Below are positions 3,549 to 6,429 of a DNA stretch of 6,429 nucleotides, piece by piece. Origin of the DNA: Comamonadaceae bacterium. GTDB taxonomy: Bacteria > Pseudomonadota > Gammaproteobacteria > Burkholderiales > Burkholderiaceae_C. The stretch is taken from contig JAAFHN010000157.1 of the NCBI GenBank assembly GCA_013298415.1, forward strand, positions 1 through 6,429, given 5' to 3'. The notes beneath the pieces are model-generated. The model did not search any database and was not told where the DNA came from. It saw only the letters and a program-made list of their open reading frames with translations. Positions within the stretch are counted from its first letter, which is position 1, and each line of letters opens with the position of its first letter. A program made the translations under genes and the position numbers.

Positions 3549-6302
3549 TCATGCCTTGGCCTTGACCCACTCCGCAACCCCAGCCAGCGCCTCAGGCAAA
3601 CCGGCGGAATTCGTGCCACCAGCCATCGCCATGTCCGGCTTCCCGCCGCCTTTGCCGCCGACTTGTTGGGCTACGAAGTTCACGAGGTCTCCGGCTTTGA
3701 TTTTGGAGATCAGATCGGCGGTCACGCCCGCGCAGAGCTGGACTTTGCTGCCATCGACCGAGGCGAGCACGATGGCGGCCGTTTTCAGCTTATTTTTCAG
3801 CTGATCCATCGTGGTGCGGAGGGCATTGGCATCTGCGCCTTCGAGCGTGGCAGCCAGCACTTGGATGCCGTTCACGTTGACGGCTTTGCTGACCAAATCG
3901 TCGCCTTGGCTTGAGGCGAGCTTGCCTTTCAGCGCGGCAATTTCTTTTTCAAGCGCTTTGGCGTGGTCTTGCAGGGCGTGGATGCGGGCGGTGACTTCAG
4001 CAGGCGTGGCTTTCAGCGCGCCTGCGGCTTGCGCCATGCCGCTCTCCAGCGTTTGCAGGTAAGCCAAAGCGCCCTGCCCTGTGACGGCCTCAATGCGACG
4101 CACGCCAGCGGCCACGCCTTCTTCGGCCACGATTTTGAAGAGACCGATGTCGCCCGTGCGCTGCACGTGGGTGCCGCCGCAGAGTTCTTTGGAGCTGCCG
4201 ATTTCCAGCACGCGAACCTCGTCGCCGTACTTTTCGCCAAAGAGCATCATCGCGCCCGTTGCTTTGGCGGCATCAATGGCCATGACTTTGGCGCTGGCTG
4301 CGCTGTTGGCCAAGATTTCGGCGTTCACCCGCTGCTCAATCTCGGTGATTTCCGCATCGCTCACCGGCGCGTTGTGCGCAAAGTCAAAGCGCGTGCGATC
4401 CGCGTTCACTTCGCTGCCTTTTTGCTGCACATGCGCGCCGAGCACTTCACGCAGGGCTTTATGCATCAAGTGCGTGGCAGAGTGGTTGCGCACGGTGGCG
4501 GAGCGCAAGCCAGTGTTCACTTGTGCAGTGACCACATCGCCCACTTTCAAGCTGCCAACTTGCAGGCTGCCGTGGTGGCCAAACACATCGGCTTTGATCT
4601 TTTGGGTGTCGGTTACCGCGAAAACACCCGTTCGGGCTGAGGTATCGAAGCCCTCCCCACCCTTCGATACCTCAGGGTGAACGGTCAAAGTCCCCTGGTC
4701 ACCCACTTGGCCGCCGCTCTCGGCATAGAAAGGCGTGGTTTTGAGCACCACAATGCCGTTTTGACCGGCATTTAGCACCTCTGTCCTATTGCCTTCAACA
4801 TACATTGCTACGATTTCTGTAGCTTGCTCCAGCTTCTCGTAGCCCACAAAGGTGTTGCCTTCGCCGCTGTAGTCCAGCGCCCGATCCATCTTGAATTTGC
4901 CTGCGGCGCGGGCTTGCGCTTTTTGCTGCTCCATCGCAATGTTGAAGCCCGCTTCGTCCACCCTCACACCGCGCTCGCGGCACACGTCGTTGGTCAGGTC
5001 CAGCGGGAAGCCATAGGTGTCGTGCAGTTTGAACGCGACTTCGCCAGGGAGCACGACCTCCGTTCGGGCCGAGCCTGCCCGTCCTGAGCTTGTCGAAGCG
5101 GTCGAAGCCCCCGCAGGCCCTTCGACAGGCTCAGGGCGAACGGGAGAAGGGGCCAGCGCTGCGTCCAAAATCTCCATGCCTGTTGCGAGCGTTTCGTAAA
5201 ACCGCTCTTCTTCGGCTTTGAGCACGCTCATCACGCGCTCGCCTTCGGCCTTGAGGCGCGGATAGGCTTCGCCCATCCCGGCCACCAAATCAGGCACCAG
5301 CTTGTGGAAAAACGGCGTTTTCTGGCCCAATTTGTAGCCGTGGCGGATGGCGCGGCGGATGATGCGGCGCTGCACGTAGCCACGGCCTTCATTCGAGGGA
5401 ATCACGCCGTCACTCACCAAGAAGGAGGTTGCGCGAACATGGTCGGCGATCACGCGCAGGCTGGGGTTCAGCAGGTCATTGCAGCCTGTTTCGCGTGCAG
5501 CGGCTTTCACCAGCGAATCCAGTAAATCCACCTCGTAGTTGCTGTGAACGTGCTGCAAGATCGCGGCCAAGCGCTCCAAGCCCATGCCTGTATCCACGCA
5601 GGGCGCGGGCAGCTTGGTGAGGCTGCCATCCGGGTGCATTTCGAACTGCATGAACACGTGGTTCCAAATCTCGATGAAGCGATCGCCGTCTTCATCGGGG
5701 CTGCCGGGCGGGCCGCCGGGGATGTGGGCGCCGTGGTCGTAGAAGATTTCGCTGCACGGGCCACACGGCCCGGTGTCGGCCATCATCCAAAAGTTGTCGC
5801 TCTTGTATTTGCCGCCTTTGTTGTCGCCAATGCGCACGATGCGCTCTGCAGGCAAGCCGATTTCTTTGTGCCAAATGTCGTAGGCCTCATCGTCGTCTTG
5901 GTACACGGTGGCGAGCAAGCGCTCCTTGGGCAGGCCGTACACCTCGGTCAGCAGCTCCCAGCCCCACTTCAGGCTTTCGCGCTTGAAGTAGTCGCCAAAG
6001 CTCCAGTTGCCCAGCATCTCAAAAAACGTGTGGTGCCTCGCGGTGTAGCCCACGTTTTCCAGATCGTTGTGTTTGCCGCCCGCGCGCAGGCAGGCTTGGG
6101 CACTCGCCGCGCGCACATAAGAGCGTTTGTCGGTGCCCAAAAACACGTCTTTGAACTGCACCATGCCTGAATTGGTGAACATCAACGTGGGGTCGTTGCC
6201 CGGCACGAGCGGGCTGGATTCGACCACCGTGTGGCCTTTGCTGGCGTAGAAATCGAGGAAGGATTTGCGGATGTCGGAAAGGGATTTGGGAGCAGTACGC
6301 AT
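3549..6302 (-). CDS. alaS: Alanyl-tRNA synthetase carrying two repeat-derived peptide insertions
   Basis: AlaRS charges tRNA-Ala in the cytosol and clears mischarged Ser/Gly-tRNA-Ala. From the ATG at 6302 it is 917 residues. Visible are the class II core with motif 2 region LRAGGKHNDLENVGYTARHHTFFEMLGN (about 72-99), motif 3 DTGMGLERLAAIL (237-249), the editing-site zinc ligands in NHSATH (606-611) and ELCGGTH (706-712), a coiled stretch around 776-795, and the C-Ala glycine loop GGKGGGKPDMAMAGGTN (882-898). The E. coli enzyme is about 876 residues. The excess is explained by insertions at about 385-417 and 542-559, both made of palindromic repeats at the DNA level. A TTG at 6320 would add MTEQPN and overlap the upstream PIN gene by 8 bases. 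ATG is preferred because related proteins begin close to SDIRKSFLDF. Neither start has a good ribosome site, suggesting coupling to the upstream gene. Confidence 0.97.
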   Translation of the reverse strand: MRTAPKSLSDIRKSFLDFYASKGHTVVESSPLVPGNDPTLMFTNSGMVQFKDVFLGTDKRSYVRAASAQACLRAGGKHNDLENVGYTARHHTFFEMLGNWSFGDYFKRESLKWGWELLTEVYGLPKERLLATVYQDDDEAYDIWHKEIGLPAERIVRIGDNKGGKYKSDNFWMMADTGPCGPCSEIFYDHGAHIPGGPPGSPDEDGDRFIEIWNHVFMQFEMHPDGSLTKLPAPCVDTGMGLERLAAILQHVHSNYEVDLLDSLVKAAARETGCNDLLNPSLRVIADHVRATSFLVSDGVIPSNEGRGYVQRRIIRRAIRHGYKLGQKTPFFHKLVPDLVAGMGEAYPRLKAEGERVMSVLKAEEERFYETLATGMEILDAALAPSPVRPEPVEGPAGASTASTSSGRAGSARTEVVLPGEVAFKLHDTYGFPLDLTNDVCRERGVRVDEAGFNIAMEQQKAQARAAGKFKMDRALDYSGEGNTFVGYEKLEQATEIVAMYVEGNRTEVLNAGQNGIVVLKTTPFYAESGGQVGDQGTLTVHPEVSKGGEGFDTSARTGVFAVTDTQKIKADVFGHHGSLQVGSLKVGDVVTAQVNTGLRSATVRNHSATHLMHKALREVLGAHVQQKGSEVNADRTRFDFAHNAPVSDAEITEIEQRVNAEILANSAASAKVMAIDAAKATGAMMLFGEKYGDEVRVLEIGSSKELCGGTHVQRTGDIGLFKIVAEEGVAAGVRRIEAVTGQGALAYLQTLESGMAQAAGALKATPAEVTARIHALQDHAKALEKEIAALKGKLASSQGDDLVSKAVNVNGIQVLAATLEGADANALRTTMDQLKNKLKTAAIVLASVDGSKVQLCAGVTADLISKIKAGDLVNFVAQQVGGKGGGKPDMAMAGGTNSAGLPEALAGVAEWVKAKA
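4628..4684. repeat. Palindromic repeat element inside alaS (copy 2, near-perfect hairpin)
   Basis: The left arm (4628-4650) and right arm (4662-4684) are 23 bases each and complementary at 20 positions. The three mismatches are clustered, and the loop is 11 bases. The element starts CCGTTCGGGC and ends GAACGG, the same termini as the element at 5060-5143. It is translated as part of AlaRS on the - strand, giving the peptide HPEVSKGGEGFDTSARTG. By comparison with the remembered E. coli sequence it adds about 15 residues between the GDxG segment and FAVxDTQK. It resembles REP/BIME-type palindromes that are mobilised by RAYT transposases elsewhere, but no transposase gene is in this window. Confidence 0.85.
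4804..4823. repeat. Short palindromic repeat motif within alaS coding sequence
   Basis: GCTAC (4807-4811) and GTAGC (4819-4823) form a perfect stem around a 7-base AT-rich loop. The 20-base block ATTGCTACGATTTCTGTAGC resembles an intergenic repeat type that I recall from Comamonadaceae and matches 1667-1686 at 16 of 20 bases. It encodes part of EQATEIVAMYVEG in AlaRS without changing the expected length there. It lies in a locally AT-rich patch, with codons such as AGG, CTA and ACA that are uncommon in the rest of the gene. It may be a decayed insertion or coincidence. Confidence 0.4.
5060..5143. repeat. Palindromic repeat element inside alaS (copy 1, inverted pair with duplicated arm)
   Basis: Outer ends CCGTTCG (5060-5066) and CGAACGG (5137-5143) are complementary. 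Inside, CCTGAGCTTGTCGAAG (5083-5098) pairs with CTTCGACAGGCTCAGG (5120-5135) at 15 of 16 positions. The left arm is longer: it holds a second imperfect copy (about 5067-5080) and a TCGAAGCGGTCGAAG duplication (5093-5107), as if one unit had inserted into or duplicated beside another. The core CTGAGC.TGTCGAAG is a widely seen small palindromic repeat in GC-rich proteobacteria. Translated on the - strand it gives the well-known repeat-derived peptide VRPEPVEG and, further on, SARTEV. Confidence 0.88.
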
Positions 6303-6312
6303 GTTCGGCTGT

Positions 6313-6429
6313 TCAGTCAAATTGGAAAAGTTTGACCTGCGCGCGTTCAGCGCAGGGTTTCAGTCGTTCGTCCAGCGTCGCCAAGGGCAGGCGCAGTCGC
6401 TGGCACAGGTCGAGATAGACCGAATCGTA
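6313..6429 (-). CDS. C-terminal end of a PIN-domain (VapC-like) protein, cut by window edge
   Basis: An open frame enters from the right edge and stops with TGA at 6315-6313. The 38 visible residues include YDSVYLDLCQRL, RLPLATLDERL and AERAQVKLF. This is the C-terminal pattern of PIN-domain ribonucleases of the VapC type: an Asp in the Y-D-x-x-Y helix, then small-hydrophobic LATLD with the last acidic residue, then a helix and a short final strand. Visible acidic metal-site candidates are residues 2 and 20 of this fragment. VapC toxins cleave RNA, often tRNA or rRNA, and are usually paired with an antitoxin gene just upstream, which would lie outside this window. The stop is 10 bases before the alaS ATG. 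The family call rests on a short fragment, so a non-toxin PIN protein is possible. Confidence 0.72.
   Translation of the reverse strand, partial: YDSVYLDLCQRLRLPLATLDERLKPCAERAQVKLFQFD

Noticed and set aside
3963..4640. Long + strand open frame (225 codons) opposite alaS
   Set aside because: Its composition (many His, Ala, Phe, Val) is that of a reverse-complement shadow, and it runs into the repeat element; no supporting motif or ribosome site.
4628..5143. CRISPR-like repeat array
   Set aside because: There are only two copies, each an inverted repeat with differing cores and about 375 bases of alaS coding sequence between them; no direct repeats with regular spacers.
5060..5143. Frameshift or pseudogene signal in alaS
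   Set aside because: The frame stays open through both repeat elements, and all catalytic, editing and C-terminal motifs are intact on either side, so the gene looks functional.
5544..6170. Long + strand open frame (208 codons) opposite alaS
   Set aside because: It mirrors the codon bias of the clearly real alaS gene and has no recognisable domain; open antisense frames are expected opposite GC-rich genes.

Overview
The window looks like chromosomal DNA of a beta-proteobacterium, most probably Burkholderiales and close to Comamonadaceae. This is inferred from the GC-rich coding style, the BamD and AlaRS sequences, a Ser-type dienelactone-hydrolase-family enzyme typical of that group, and small palindromic repeats of kinds I associate with these genomes. 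No tRNA, rRNA, CRISPR array, phage gene or transposase gene is visible.

Layout. On the + strand, the left edge carries the 3' nine-tenths of bamD (outer-membrane protein assembly lipoprotein). Everything else is on the - strand and is read right to left. A PIN-domain (VapC-like) gene is cut by the right edge. It is followed by alaS (alanyl-tRNA synthetase), then a small protein with two CxxC pairs around a hydrophobic hairpin. A 159-base gap follows, then a PhnD-type periplasmic binding protein overlapped by 4 bases by a DUF4440/NTF2-like gene that ends in an intrinsic terminator. Last comes a secreted dienelactone-hydrolase-family protein, whose end overlaps the end of bamD by 14 bases.

How the genes relate. 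alaS starts 10 bases after the PIN stop and the CxxC protein starts 30 bases after the alaS stop, so these three probably share transcripts. The binding protein and the DUF4440 protein form a coupled pair. The hydrolase is separated from them by the terminator. I see no single pathway linking all the genes.

The most unusual feature is inside alaS. Two members of one palindromic repeat family (5060-5143 and 4628-4684) sit in frame within this essential gene and are translated. They lengthen AlaRS by about 40 residues over the roughly 876-residue E. coli enzyme, without touching recognisable catalytic or editing motifs. A third small palindrome of another type (4804-4823) lies nearby in the same gene, and a relative of it lies in the promoter region of the hydrolase gene. 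alaS here looks like a landing site, or a tolerant host, for small palindromic elements.
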